From an uncultured Acetatifactor sp. (GTDB taxonomy: Bacteria > Bacillota > Clostridia > Lachnospirales > Lachnospiraceae), in the NCBI GenBank assembly GCA_910586775.1, contig CAJUJN010000002.1, forward strand, positions 89,940 through 153,939: a stretch of 64,000 nucleotides of DNA, given 5' to 3'. A program made the position numbers and the translations under genes. Every line of letters begins with the position of its first letter. The stretch's first letter is position 1. The notes under the pieces were generated by a model, which made no database searches, had not been told where the DNA came from, and saw only the letters and a list, made by a program, of their open reading frames with translations. Below, one piece after another: positions 8,577-16,916 of this stretch.

Positions 8577-8676
8577 GGAAGTGTCTACAAATAACCGCTA
8601 CAAGTTTGCAGCAATTTTTATTGTATTTCTGGGCTTTTTCCTAAATAAATTGTAGCGGTTATTTTCCGACAATTCC
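8577..8676 (+). repeat. 100-bp palindromic element, copy B
   Basis: The terminal 27 bases at each end are near-perfect inverted repeats, with AATAACCGCTACAA in the left arm and TTGTAGCGGTTATT in the right. It matches 6299-6398 (reverse strand) base for base in length. It ends 30 bases before the ABC operon start codon, so it lies in that operon's leader. Confidence 0.7.
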
Positions 8677-8706
8677 TAAACAAAAAAGAAAGAGAGGGAC
8701 ACCCAA

Positions 8707-9471
8707 ATGAGCAGCACCAACATTATAGAGACCAAAAATCTCACCAAAACCTACGGCGACTTCACCGCCGTATCCAACTTAAATCTCCACATCCGCAAAG
8801 GCAGCGTCTACGGCTTCCTGGGCCCCAACGGCGCAGGCAAGTCCACCACCATGAAAATGTTCCTGGGCCTGACCAGCCCTACGGAGGGATTTTTCCAAAT
8901 TGAAGGAAAAACATATCCAAAAGACAGAATTTCCATTCTAAGGGATATCGGCTCCTTCATCGAAGCCCCGGCCTTCTACGGAAACCTGACCGGGGAGGAA
9001 AATCTGGAGATCATCCGCCGCATCTTAGGGCTGCCCAGGTCCGCCGTAGCCGACGCACTGGAACTGGTAGGACTGACACAATATAAAAAACGGCTGGCAA
9101 AAAAATATTCTCTGGGTATGAAGCAGCGGCTGGGACTGGCCGGAGCGCTGATCGGACACCCGCCCATTCTGATCCTGGATGAACCCACAAACGGCCTGGA
9201 CCCGGTGGGCATCCATGAAATCCGCACTCTGGTCCGCTCCCTGCCGGAAAAGTACGACTGTACCGTTCTGGTGTCCTCCCACCTGCTGCCGGAGGTAGAG
9301 CTGATGGCCGACGACATCGGCATCCTGAACCATGGCAGGCTGCTGTTTGAGGGAACGTTGGAGGAACTGGAAAAATCCGCTCAGGCTGCGGGACTTCCCA
9401 CCTTCAATCTGGAAGAAACTTTCCTGGCAATGATAGATGACGACAATCGGAATCGAGGTGAACGCATATGA
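8707..9471 (+). CDS. lantibiotic-immunity-type ABC transporter ATPase
   Basis: The 254-residue protein is an ABC ATPase of the SpaF/NisF/BcrA type. It has Walker A GPNGAGKST at 39-47, signature YSLGMKQRLGLAGAL and Walker B ILILDEPTNGLDP. Such ATPases power two permeases that remove lantibiotics or bacitracin-like peptides from the membrane. An AGAGAGGG ribosome binding site precedes the ATG. Its stop overlaps the start of the first permease, so the three genes form one operon. Upstream lie the possible operator and the 100-bp palindromic element, both shared with the nearby two-component system. Confidence 0.88.
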   Translation: MSSTNIIETKNLTKTYGDFTAVSNLNLHIRKGSVYGFLGPNGAGKSTTMKMFLGLTSPTEGFFQIEGKTYPKDRISILRDIGSFIEAPAFYGNLTGEENLEIIRRILGLPRSAVADALELVGLTQYKKRLAKKYSLGMKQRLGLAGALIGHPPILILDEPTNGLDPVGIHEIRTLVRSLPEKYDCTVLVSSHLLPEVELMADDIGILNHGRLLFEGTLEELEKSAQAAGLPTFNLEETFLAMIDDDNRNRGERI

Positions 9472-10214
9472 CTGCAGCAGCAAATACCATCCGCCTGTCC
9501 GCCCTGGAAACCAAAAAACTGAAGCGCACAGGCTACGTCCCCGCCTTCCTGGGCGGCGGTCTGCTGGCAGGCCTGGTTCCTGTCCTGAATATGGCAGTCC
9601 GTTCAGAAAGATACGTCACCCAGTCAGGAAGCCCCTTCTCCATCCTGATGGACGCTAACTGGCAGCTTATGGCACAGCTGAACATCCTTCTGCTGGTATG
9701 CGGCGCCTGTATCCTGTACCACACGGAATACGCGGAGAACGGCTTCCAGCGGGCGGAAACCCTGCCCATGAAAGCTTCCGGCTTATTTCCGGGAAAGCTC
9801 TGCATCCTGTTCTGCTCCTGCCTGCTGCCGATATGCCTGGAAACTCTGTCGCTGCTCTTCTGCTGTACCCGCTATTTTCCGGAGATTCCGGACCTGGGCA
9901 GAACCCTGCTGAAAGGCATGGGCTTTGAGCTGGCGCTGCTTCTCCCCACTGCCGCAGCCATGCTCTTCCTCTCCTCCCTGTGCAGGAATCTGTGGATGTG
10001 TCTGGGAACGGGAGTGATACTGGTGTTTTTTTCCTCCATGCTGCGCTTCGGGAATTTTGTCATGGCAGTCATTCCCTTCGCCGCGCCCTACCGGATGCTG
10101 CACCAGTTTTCCTCAGGGGAGGCCTGGCGTCTGCTGTCCATCGCTGCGGCGGAAGTCGTACTGTTTTATGCGGCAGAAATGATATATACGAAATTACGGA
10201 GGTATTTTCAATGA
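9468..10214 (+). CDS. lantibiotic-immunity ABC permease, MutE/EpiE-like
   Basis: The 248-residue membrane protein has about six hydrophobic segments, including LNILLLVCGACILYH and a leucine-rich helix near 120. It matches permeases of the SpaE/MutE/EpiE type by length, topology and operon position. Its ATG overlaps the ATPase stop codon by four bases. Its own stop overlaps the ATG of the next permease, so the three genes are probably translationally coupled. The likely role is self-protection or resistance against a peptide antibiotic. No lantibiotic structural gene is seen nearby. Confidence 0.8.
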   Translation: MTAAANTIRLSALETKKLKRTGYVPAFLGGGLLAGLVPVLNMAVRSERYVTQSGSPFSILMDANWQLMAQLNILLLVCGACILYHTEYAENGFQRAETLPMKASGLFPGKLCILFCSCLLPICLETLSLLFCCTRYFPEIPDLGRTLLKGMGFELALLLPTAAAMLFLSSLCRNLWMCLGTGVILVFFSSMLRFGNFVMAVIPFAAPYRMLHQFSSGEAWRLLSIAAAEVVLFYAAEMIYTKLRRYFQ

Positions 10215-11101
10215 AATCTAATAGATTGAATTTGAATTTTGAGGAAGCAAATCCCAGGAAACAGGACTTTATTAAGGCAGACACTTCAAATGCGGATTTT
10301 GAAAAGGCAAATCTGAGGAAACCAACTCCGGGCCTTCCCGCTTTGTTTGGTGTGGAGCTGCTGAAAATCCGCCGCTCCAAAATCTTTTGGATTCTACTGA
10401 TTCCCGCAGTCATGATGTGGCTGCCCTCCGCCCTGAACGCGGACATAAATTTCATCATGACCGAGTACAATGTGGCGCCGGAATACAATTTCTTTATCCA
10501 GGGCTACATGGGTATGGCATGGTTCATGATTCCCGCCACACTGGTCATCTGCAGCGTGCTGCTTCATCAGACGGAACTGTCTCACCGGGGACTTGTGAAG
10601 AGTCTGTCCCTGCCTGTCAGCTCCGTGAGATTGTGCCTTGCAAAATTCCTGGTGACAGTACTTTTAACAGTGGTACAGCTGATATTGTCCGTAGCGGCTT
10701 ACTATGGGGCAGCCGCGCTCGCTTCCAGGCTGTATGAGTATGATTTCGTACTTCCTTTTTCTTATGTATGCCGGATTGCCGCGTTGATTTACCTGGCTGC
10801 CCTGCCCATGGCGGCTGTGTTCTGGATGCTCAGTGTCCTGATCCGGACTCCCATTTTCTCGGCAGGCCTGGGGTTGGCATCCGTTGTCCCCTCGGTACTG
10901 ATGCTGAACACGAAATTCTGGTGCTGGTATCCTTTCGACTATCCTTTTTATATGCTGATGACGGAGTACGGGCGGGTTGCCCCGGAAATCTATGACTCCC
11001 ATATACAGCTTATTCCGCTGCTGCCTGCGGGAATCGTTATCACCGTGATCTGTCTGCTGCTGGCCTGCCTGATGTACGGTGCGGCCGAAAAACATGACTG
11101 A
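10211..11101 (+). CDS. lantibiotic-immunity ABC permease, MutG/SpaG-like
   Basis: The 296-residue protein starts at ATG 10211, overlapping the previous stop. Residues from about 43 resemble MutG/SpaG permeases, with PALFGVELLKIRRSKIFW followed by about six membrane helices. The first 40 residues are unusual: they repeat a five-residue pattern (NLNFEEANPRKQDFIKAD and on to NADFEKANLRK) resembling pentapeptide repeats. This extension is not typical of the family. It may be a lineage-specific cytoplasmic tail. The gene is the last in the operon. Confidence 0.8.
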   Translation: MKSNRLNLNFEEANPRKQDFIKADTSNADFEKANLRKPTPGLPALFGVELLKIRRSKIFWILLIPAVMMWLPSALNADINFIMTEYNVAPEYNFFIQGYMGMAWFMIPATLVICSVLLHQTELSHRGLVKSLSLPVSSVRLCLAKFLVTVLLTVVQLILSVAAYYGAAALASRLYEYDFVLPFSYVCRIAALIYLAALPMAAVFWMLSVLIRTPIFSAGLGLASVVPSVLMLNTKFWCWYPFDYPFYMLMTEYGRVAPEIYDSHIQLIPLLPAGIVITVICLLLACLMYGAAEKHD

Positions 11102-11204
11102 GATGCGGTGCCGCAAAATTCTGCCGTTGCTGCCGTTTCGCGCCTGACATTATGGAACTTCATGATCACAGCAGACCCGATTCAGAAACCAACGCAATGA
11201 TCGG

Positions 11205-11315
11205 TTACTCGTGAGCGCTTTCCTTTACCGCTCTTCTGTCCTGTGTCGCGGAAGCGCTCACTCGTTATACATTTATGCTGGCAAACGTTTCTGAGCGCGA
11301 GTATAACACTAAAAA
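11205..11315. repeat. dispersed hairpin repeat, copy 1
   Basis: GAGCGCTTTCC and GGAAGCGCTC form an inverted repeat, followed by ACTCGTTATAC and GAGCGCGAGTATAAC. A related arrangement is at 24868-24970, and weaker traces are near 19400-19455 and 49765-49795. All are between genes. Confidence 0.4.
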
Positions 11316-11363
11316 CAATACCTGCTATGAATTACTTCTACAAAACCAGATTGGAGGCTCATT

Positions 11364-11651
11364 ATGAAAAATAATAACACCAAAACCACCGTTTTTACCA
11401 TCCTCTGCACCCTGATGCTGTTCATCCCCTGGACAATCCTTCCTCTGCGCAGCTTCCCCTGGGCTCTGGAGTCCCCTGTGGCAGAAATCATGATATCCTG
11501 CTATGCGGCGTTCATGATCATCAGCGGCATTTTCACTGCCGTTGTATACTTTAAGTTGAAGATACAGCATACCCTGATGAAACTCTGTGTAGTTATCAAC
11601 GGCATCTATGCCCTGGGCGGTATCATCGCATTTATGCTGATGGCAATGTAA
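11364..11651 (+). CDS. small membrane protein, 95 aa, unknown
   Basis: This 95-residue protein has three likely membrane segments: VFTILCTLMLFIPWTILPL, AEIMISCYAAFMIISGIF and an ending GGIIAFMLMAM. GGAGG six bases before the ATG supports the start. It follows the ABC operon in the same direction, but 260 bases and a hairpin repeat separate them, so it is probably a separate unit. I do not recognise the family. Confidence 0.65.
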   Translation: MKNNNTKTTVFTILCTLMLFIPWTILPLRSFPWALESPVAEIMISCYAAFMIISGIFTAVVYFKLKIQHTLMKLCVVINGIYALGGIIAFMLMAM

Positions 11652-11703
11652 CGTATATCGGAAAATCCGAAACCTCCTTGCCAGACCGCCCTGTTGATGC
11701 TAA

Positions 11704-11856
11704 TATGTCTTATCGGAAGCAATCTTTTCGCTTCCGATAAAAGGCGCGTCTCTTCGCGCCGCATTCAACTATGGGTAGCTGCACTTGCTTCCTATAGTAT
11801 GTCTTATCGGAAGCAATCTCTTCGCTTCCGATATAAAGCGCAGCCCTTTGCGCCGC
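11704..11856 (-). repeat. 94-bp tandem hairpin array, locus 1
   Basis: Two units with a 94-base period carry three small hairpins each, read on the reverse strand: an AGGAAGC hairpin, a GGCGCG/CGCGCC hairpin and a TATCGGAAGC/GCTTCCGATA hairpin. The same family, with the same period, is at 63818-64000. In the middle hairpin G:C here replaces A:T there, so the pairing is preserved. The remaining sequence up to 12281 shows no gene. Confidence 0.75.
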
Positions 11857-12281
11857 CAGCCTGACCGTGCGGTCTGAGGGGACACCATTTTTCGCCCATA
11901 AAAAATTTCCGAAAAACACCTATCCAAATCCTGTCTGCAGCACTTAAAAGGTGTAATCATGATTACTGCCTTTGAAACAATAACAAAATGCCATTGACAA
12001 ACTGAATGCAGCCCCGGGCAGCTGCAAAACCAAAACACGGAAGACGCTCCCGGTACCCGGAGAACTTACGGATATATTTTCCAAAACCGGAAGTTCTCCG
12101 CCTCCTGGCACTGGGCGGACGACCGTGAAACAGTAAACGGCAGACAAACAACCAGAAAACCGAAAACAGTATTTGCCCGTCTCCATGCCCCAGACATTTG
12201 CAGATTCCGCGTTGAGGCAGGAACCTGCCCATACCTGGCGCTGACGGGAATAAATACAGAACCCAAACAGGAGGAACACAC

Positions 12282-13895
12282 TTGAACGAAGAGACAATCC
12301 TGCCTTACATCGAACCCATATTCCGCTTTTGCTGCAAGCGGCTGAGCAGCCGGTACGACGCGGAAGACTTGTCCGGCGAGATCATCTGCTACATTCTTGA
12401 CGGGATGAAAAAATACAAAATAGAATCTCTCGACGCCTGGGTCTGGCGCATTGCCCATAACCGCTATGCCAGATTTCTGGACAACCGCGCCAAGGCCCGG
12501 GCGCTCCTGACAGATGACGAGATATTGTACAATATTGCAGACAGCAGCATTGACGACCGCGACATAGATGAAGCTTCCACGGAGCAGGAATTCCAAACGG
12601 TATTTCGTTATCTTCATACTCTTTCCTCCGAATACAGGAATATTTTTATTGACTATTATCTCGGCGGGATGTCTGTCCGGATGTTGTCAAAGAAATATGC
12701 GCTGCCTGAAACCACTGTCAAATGGCGCCTGAATGTGGGACGCCGCAAAATCAGAGAACGGATAGGAGAAAATCATATGGATAAAGTTTATAGAAGGATC
12801 AACTGGAACACAACCTGCTGCAACGGCAACGTGGCTACCGACCGGTATCTGCATACCCAGATCGCCCGGGCCATCTGCCAGGCGGCCTATGAAAAACCGC
12901 TGAGCGTGGAGGAAATCAGCATCAGCACGGGAATTCCGGCAATGTACATCGAGGATGAGCTTCCCCGCCTTGAATACGGGGACGCAATCTGCAAAATCGG
13001 CAGCAAATACGCCGCCAATTTTATTGTATTCCGGTTACAGGACAGAAAGGACACCGAAGACATCTCCGCTCCTTTAGTGGCGGAAATCGCAGACAGATTT
13101 GAGGCTCTGCTGCGGGATAAGGCTGCTCCGGTAAACGGCCTTGGCTTTTATGGTCATGATTTCGGCCTGGAACGGCTGGGATATATTTGTATTCCGTATA
13201 TTTTAAGGCGGAGAATCAATTGTCTGAAAAATCACCGGCTGGAACTGGAAAACGGTCCCTACCCTCCCCGAAAGGACGGCGGATACGGATGGTTTTGCGT
13301 AGAAGAAACCATCGATGAAAATGAAAACACTGCGGAGTATAATACCGGATGCAATGCGGCCGGCGACGACAGCGGGAGTCGGTACGAAATTCCGTCCCAT
13401 ATCTATTACTACTGGATAGCCAAATATTTTGACGCCGACGTCTACCACAACAGAGGAACACGCTGGCTGTGCGCAAACGGCATTCCGCAGAACAGCATAG
13501 ACGGCATCGTGGAAAGCAGCGCCCTGTCTGACGAGGATGCCGCCAGCCTCATCCGGGCGAACCTTCTTGCGAAATCAGACAACTGCTATCGACTGAACTT
13601 CGCCTGTTTCACCGAAGCCCAGTTCGAAGAATTCGTCTCTCTGTTTGAGTTCGAGGACACGCATCTTGATGATCTGCTCGCCAGATGGATTGCTGCCGTC
13701 CGGAAAAATTTTGCAAAATTTGTTCCCGCCCGTCTGGAGGACCAGATTAACCAGTGGGTATCCACATATCTGTTCCAGCTTGTGGGCTATGTGACGGACG
13801 AACTGATCCGCCGGGGCGCCCTGCGAAAGCCTGATGCCGACAGGCCGCTGACGGATGGAGTCTTCTATGTGGCCGGGAAGTATATTGAACCGTAA
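12282..13895 (+). CDS. sigma-70 family (ECF-like) factor with long C-terminal extension
   Basis: Residues about 10-75 form sigma region 2 (YDAEDLSGEIICYILDG, then WVWRIAHNRYARF), and about 105-160 form region 4, with helix-turn-helix ALPETTVKWRLNVGRRK. ECF factors usually end near 180 residues; this one runs to 537. The extension starts with a probable winged helix (LSVEEISISTGIPAMYIEDE) and continues as a soluble domain I do not recognise. The start is TTG at 12282, supported by AGGAGG upstream. No anti-sigma membrane protein is adjacent, so the extension may sense a signal itself, which is inference. Confidence 0.8.
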   Translation: MNEETILPYIEPIFRFCCKRLSSRYDAEDLSGEIICYILDGMKKYKIESLDAWVWRIAHNRYARFLDNRAKARALLTDDEILYNIADSSIDDRDIDEASTEQEFQTVFRYLHTLSSEYRNIFIDYYLGGMSVRMLSKKYALPETTVKWRLNVGRRKIRERIGENHMDKVYRRINWNTTCCNGNVATDRYLHTQIARAICQAAYEKPLSVEEISISTGIPAMYIEDELPRLEYGDAICKIGSKYAANFIVFRLQDRKDTEDISAPLVAEIADRFEALLRDKAAPVNGLGFYGHDFGLERLGYICIPYILRRRINCLKNHRLELENGPYPPRKDGGYGWFCVEETIDENENTAEYNTGCNAAGDDSGSRYEIPSHIYYYWIAKYFDADVYHNRGTRWLCANGIPQNSIDGIVESSALSDEDAASLIRANLLAKSDNCYRLNFACFTEAQFEEFVSLFEFEDTHLDDLLARWIAAVRKNFAKFVPARLEDQINQWVSTYLFQLVGYVTDELIRRGALRKPDADRPLTDGVFYVAGKYIEP

Positions 13896-14264
13896 TGTAC
13901 AAAGGGATGAATGTATCTGATCGGAAATACGTATGTAGTATGTATACTCAGGACCGCCGTGCGCCAAACCTGCTTCCCAAAGGCGACACGCCTTACGGGT
14001 TTGTGGACATCCCAGTGTGTCAAGGCAGACACACGGTAAACCCCCAGGCAATTTCCGTTATCGCCTTGCATTTATGCGAGGTGGCGCGGTCCGATCCATG
14101 AGGTTTACAGCAAATTTCATTGACATGCAGTATCAATCGCCTGAACAGGCAATTTGCATAAGAGAAAGAGTGGTCTCACCAAATCTGTGAAAAGAGCGGT
14201 GCGGCGACTCTTTCTCTGTCCGGCATGACGCCACGCTGTTACTGTTGTGTCAGATGTGCCAGAT

Positions 14265-14330
14265 ACGCCAGAGACAACAGATGCGCCAGAGACAACAGAT
14301 GCGCCAGAGACAACAGATGCGCCGGATGGA
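14265..14330. repeat. 18-bp tandem repeat
   Basis: GCGCCAGAGACAACAGAT is repeated three times in tandem (14265-14318), with a further partial copy. It is in the 531-base gap between the sigma factor and the Rrf2 gene. No gene is evident there. Confidence 0.75.
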
Positions 14331-14352
14331 CGCGTCAGATACAGAGCCGTAC

Positions 14353-14381
14353 TTGACAAAAGTCCTCTCCGGTAGTAACAT
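14353..14381 (+). promoter_or_regulatory. promoter of the Rrf2 gene
   Basis: TTGACA (14353-14358) and TAACAT (14376-14381) are 17 bases apart, 45 bases before the start codon. Confidence 0.65.
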
Positions 14382-14426
14382 CAATTCATAATATTCCCAT
14401 TTGTATAGTAGGAAAGGAAGGTCTCC

Positions 14427-14885
14427 ATGAAGATTTCAACGAAAGGCAGATACGCTACCAGGGTTATGCTGGACCTGGCTCTGCACAATACAGGCCAGTG
14501 CATTAAGGTAAAAGACATCGCCGCCAGGCAGGGCATCTCCGAAAAATACCTGGAGCAGATCATCTCCGTCCTCAACAAAGCAGGCTATGTGAAAAGCGTC
14601 CGCGGAGCCCAGGGCGGCTACCGCCTGGCAAAGGCTCCCGAAGAATATACCGTGGGCATGATTCTGCGCCTGACGGAAGGCTCCATGGCTCCCGTATCCT
14701 GTCTTGAGGAGGACGCGGAGGTTTGCGGACGCTGCGAGACCTGCGAGACCCTTCCCGTATGGAAAAAGCTTCAGGAAGCCATCAGCCAGGTGATTGACAA
14801 TGTGACCATCGCGGAATTGATGAAAAACGTATCACAGGACATTTCTTCCGTACACCTCAACCTGGCTCAGCGCCGGGAACGGTGA
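14427..14885 (+). CDS. Rrf2-family transcriptional regulator
   Basis: The 152-residue protein begins MKISTKGRYATRVMLDLAL, the classic Rrf2 winged-helix start, with recognition helix around ISEKYLEQIISVLNKAG (37-53) and wing GAQGGYRLAK. Cysteines C92, C100, C103 and C106 resemble the iron-sulfur-binding set of IscR-like members, though spacing differs and more cysteines are present than needed. It could bind a cluster or act like CymR; neither is proved. GGAAGG precedes the ATG. No cysteine desulfurase gene follows. Instead its last 54 bases overlap the convergent neighbouring gene. Confidence 0.85.
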   Translation: MKISTKGRYATRVMLDLALHNTGQCIKVKDIAARQGISEKYLEQIISVLNKAGYVKSVRGAQGGYRLAKAPEEYTVGMILRLTEGSMAPVSCLEEDAEVCGRCETCETLPVWKKLQEAISQVIDNVTIAELMKNVSQDISSVHLNLAQRRER

Positions 14886-15623
14886 AGGGTCATCCGCCTT
14901 AATCAGATTACAAAGCTCCAGCCATGTAATCTCCTTCTCCGGAAATGTCAGCACATGCCCCCGCACAGACTTCTCCAGCGGGAAATCCATCTCGCTTCCG
15001 TCGGAAAACTTCAAAGTCACCTGAGTCCACCAGTTGTCATGCGGAAAATCGGCACGGGTATAGAGCACCACCTTGTCCGTCCTGATTTTCCTGCCGAAAT
15101 CCACCTTCATGGCGGCATCATCCTGCCTGTTGATCCCCCAGGAAGCATAGGGCCACACACCGTGGGACAGATTTGCCCGCACACCGTCTATGGCATTCTT
15201 CGCCGCAAATACAGCCTCTCCCCTGGTCTCCACATTGGCGGACGCATGAGGGAAACAGGGCACCTCCCTGTGCTGGTCCGCAGGATTCAGCGCCAGATTG
15301 CGGTAGCTTTCTATCTCATCCCGTCTCGCCACCTCCGCATAGAGATAATGTTTGTCCCCCGAAAATACCTTGGGAGAATAGCTGACCCGCTTCTCTCCGA
15401 AAGGAATCTGATAGATTACATTATCCGTGACATACACAAACGCACTGCCCAGAGCATCGTCTACCTGCAGATTCAGATAAATGTTCTTCTCAGAGACCGC
15501 AAGTTCAATGATGTCGCCCTCTTCATAGCTGTGCATGCACACCAGGTCCACAAAATCCTCCCCGCTGTTTACACAGATTGTATTGCCGTTCCTGTCTACT
15601 ACTTTCAATGATAATACTGCCAT
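14832..15623 (-). CDS. discoidin-like (galactose-binding fold) protein
   Basis: The 263-residue protein has an N-terminal beta-rich half (to about 105) and a C-terminal half resembling galactose-binding, discoidin-type domains. The latter has NLALNPADQHREVPCFPHAS, ASWGINRQDDAAMKVDFG and VVLYTRADFPHDNWWTQVTL. These domains usually bind sugars. No signal peptide is visible, so it is probably cytoplasmic, which is odd for a glycan-binding domain. GGAGG is found before ATG 15623. It overlaps the end of the Rrf2 gene by 54 bases. Function is unknown. Confidence 0.65.
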   Translation of the reverse strand: MAVLSLKVVDRNGNTICVNSGEDFVDLVCMHSYEEGDIIELAVSEKNIYLNLQVDDALGSAFVYVTDNVIYQIPFGEKRVSYSPKVFSGDKHYLYAEVARRDEIESYRNLALNPADQHREVPCFPHASANVETRGEAVFAAKNAIDGVRANLSHGVWPYASWGINRQDDAAMKVDFGRKIRTDKVVLYTRADFPHDNWWTQVTLKFSDGSEMDFPLEKSVRGHVLTFPEKEITWLELCNLIKADDPSPFPALSQVEVYGRNVL

Positions 15624-15708
15624 GGTATCCTCCTTTTATGATATGTACATTTTTCCGTTTTACCCTGAACCAATCTTCCGATATTTCCTTTTCCCGTGGC
15701 TAAGGCGG

Positions 15709-16098
15709 CTACAGCCACTCCCTCTCCACAGTTTCCTTCAATCCCTGGAACATCCCGCAGAATTCCTCCCGCGTCTGCTGTATAATATCCAGGGCAACCG
15801 CCTTATTATAAGAATGAGCCACATTATTCCTCGCCTGCAGCGCCGCCAGCCATACATCCTCATCTACGATCATGGATGCCTGAAATGCGGTTTTAATAAT
15901 TTGTTTTGGTGACCCGGTGGCGGCTCCTTCATAGCCATGCTGCTCCAATATCTCCTTCATCATTTTCCATGCCTGTTCGAAACATATCTCATACAGCCCG
16001 ACCAACCCGGTCATTGTCACATTGTCATAGGGCTCATGATAATGTCCGATATCCATGAGATTGTCCAGGGCAGCACAAAAATTCTCATATTTTCTCAT
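15709..16098 (-). CDS. hepT: HEPN-domain toxin, HepT-like
   Basis: The 129-residue helical protein carries R90-NNVA-H95-S-Y97, exactly the R-x4-H-x-Y motif of HepT toxins. HepT is an RNase whose tyrosine is AMPylated by the partner MntA. The family is also annotated as nucleotidyltransferase substrate-binding protein (HI0074). I chose ATG 16098 because GGAGGG lies before it; the longer reading from 16122 is not needed. It overlaps the end of the MNT gene by 14 bases, so the two are translationally coupled. The order antitoxin then toxin is normal for this system. Confidence 0.8.
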   Translation of the reverse strand: MRKYENFCAALDNLMDIGHYHEPYDNVTMTGLVGLYEICFEQAWKMMKEILEQHGYEGAATGSPKQIIKTAFQASMIVDEDVWLAALQARNNVAHSYNKAVALDIIQQTREEFCGMFQGLKETVEREWL

Positions 16099-16378
16099 AC
16101 AAAACCCTCCCTTCCCTCTCAATTGAAGCCATCAAATCCTCCTGCACAGGCAGATTGAGGCTTACGATATCATACTTAAGCAACGTTGAAGTCTCCTCTT
16201 CCACATCCAGCGCAAATCTCGCAATATCCCCGCCGCTGACCGCCAAATCGATATCGCTCGTGCGTTTATAGTCGCCCCGCGCTCTGGAGCCGAACAGGAT
16301 TATCTTTTCCACCTGATGCCTGCGCGCTAATTCACGGATTTCTGCTATGACAATAGATTTGATCCCGGTTCCATCCAC
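16085..16378 (-). CDS. mntA: MNT-domain nucleotidyltransferase antitoxin, MntA-like
   Basis: The 97-residue protein contains LFGSRARGDYKRTSDIDLAV, in which G30-S31 followed by ten residues and D42-I-D44 fits the minimal nucleotidyltransferase motif G-S-x10-D-x-D exactly. In type VII systems MntA transfers AMP from ATP to the HepT tyrosine and thereby silences the toxin. The start is a GTG at 16378 with AAAGGGAAG upstream; a longer frame reaching 16480 has no family resemblance before this point. It is the first gene of the HEPN/MNT pair. Confidence 0.82.
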   Translation of the reverse strand: MDGTGIKSIVIAEIRELARRHQVEKIILFGSRARGDYKRTSDIDLAVSGGDIARFALDVEEETSTLLKYDIVSLNLPVQEDLMASIEREGRVLYEKI

Positions 16379-16776
16379 AATGCTTCCCTTTCTTTCTGTC
16401 CCATGCCTGACAACCTGCCGCTTTATCTGCCCTGTGTTCCGGGCAAAAGACCACCGCAGCCTGTCTCCAGCGCACGCCATGCCCTCCTGGCCGGAAAACC
16501 GCCGCCCCGAACTGCTATGATAACTTTAACATAGAAATAAACATTTCACAACCGTTCATTCGGATTCTCCGGAAAACCTCCGCTCCCAACATGAATACCG
16601 GCCAGGATCGGCACATCAGCAACACCGCAATGCATACATCCCTATAATGATCCCTGTAATTGTTCCTGAAATTACCCCAAAAACTGCCGCTGAGAAAGTG
16701 GGCTTTTGTCTAAACAAATAACAGGAACCGCTCCAAAATAAGTAGTTTATTCCCACCACTTATGATAAAATAAATA

Positions 16777-16870
16777 TTAGTCAATAACTGTGTTGGCCGC
16801 TGGATTTTATCCATATCAGGATGCTGTGTTTATGGCACTTTCTGACTGCGCCAACACATATGTTGACTAA
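16777..16870. repeat. long imperfect inverted repeat before the type IV ABC gene
   Basis: A 21-base arm (16777-16797, TTAGTCAA...TGTGTTGGC) pairs with 16850-16870 (GCCAACA...TTGACTAA) with about four mismatches. The 94-base palindrome ends 46 bases before the gene start and probably covers its promoter or leader. Apart from a 47-codon hydrophobic frame at 16616-16759 (reverse strand) without a ribosome binding site, the gap from 16379 holds nothing else. Confidence 0.5.
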
Positions 16871-16916
16871 CACTATGTAATCAAAACCATATTCACATGA
16901 AACGAGGTACAACACA

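Noticed and set aside
11710..11919. Short proteins reading YYRKQVxLP within the 94-bp arrays
   Set aside because: The 94-base period is not a multiple of three, so the frame is not kept between units; the hairpins explain the sequence.
14265..14330. Coding repeats (SGASVV) on the reverse strand
   Set aside because: The 18-base repeats keep a frame by length alone, but the surrounding frame has no ribosome binding site or family.
16616..16759. 47-codon hydrophobic reverse frame ending GIIIGMYALRCC
   Set aside because: It starts with GTG codons right after a stop and has no ribosome binding site. It could be a gene remnant, but support is too weak.
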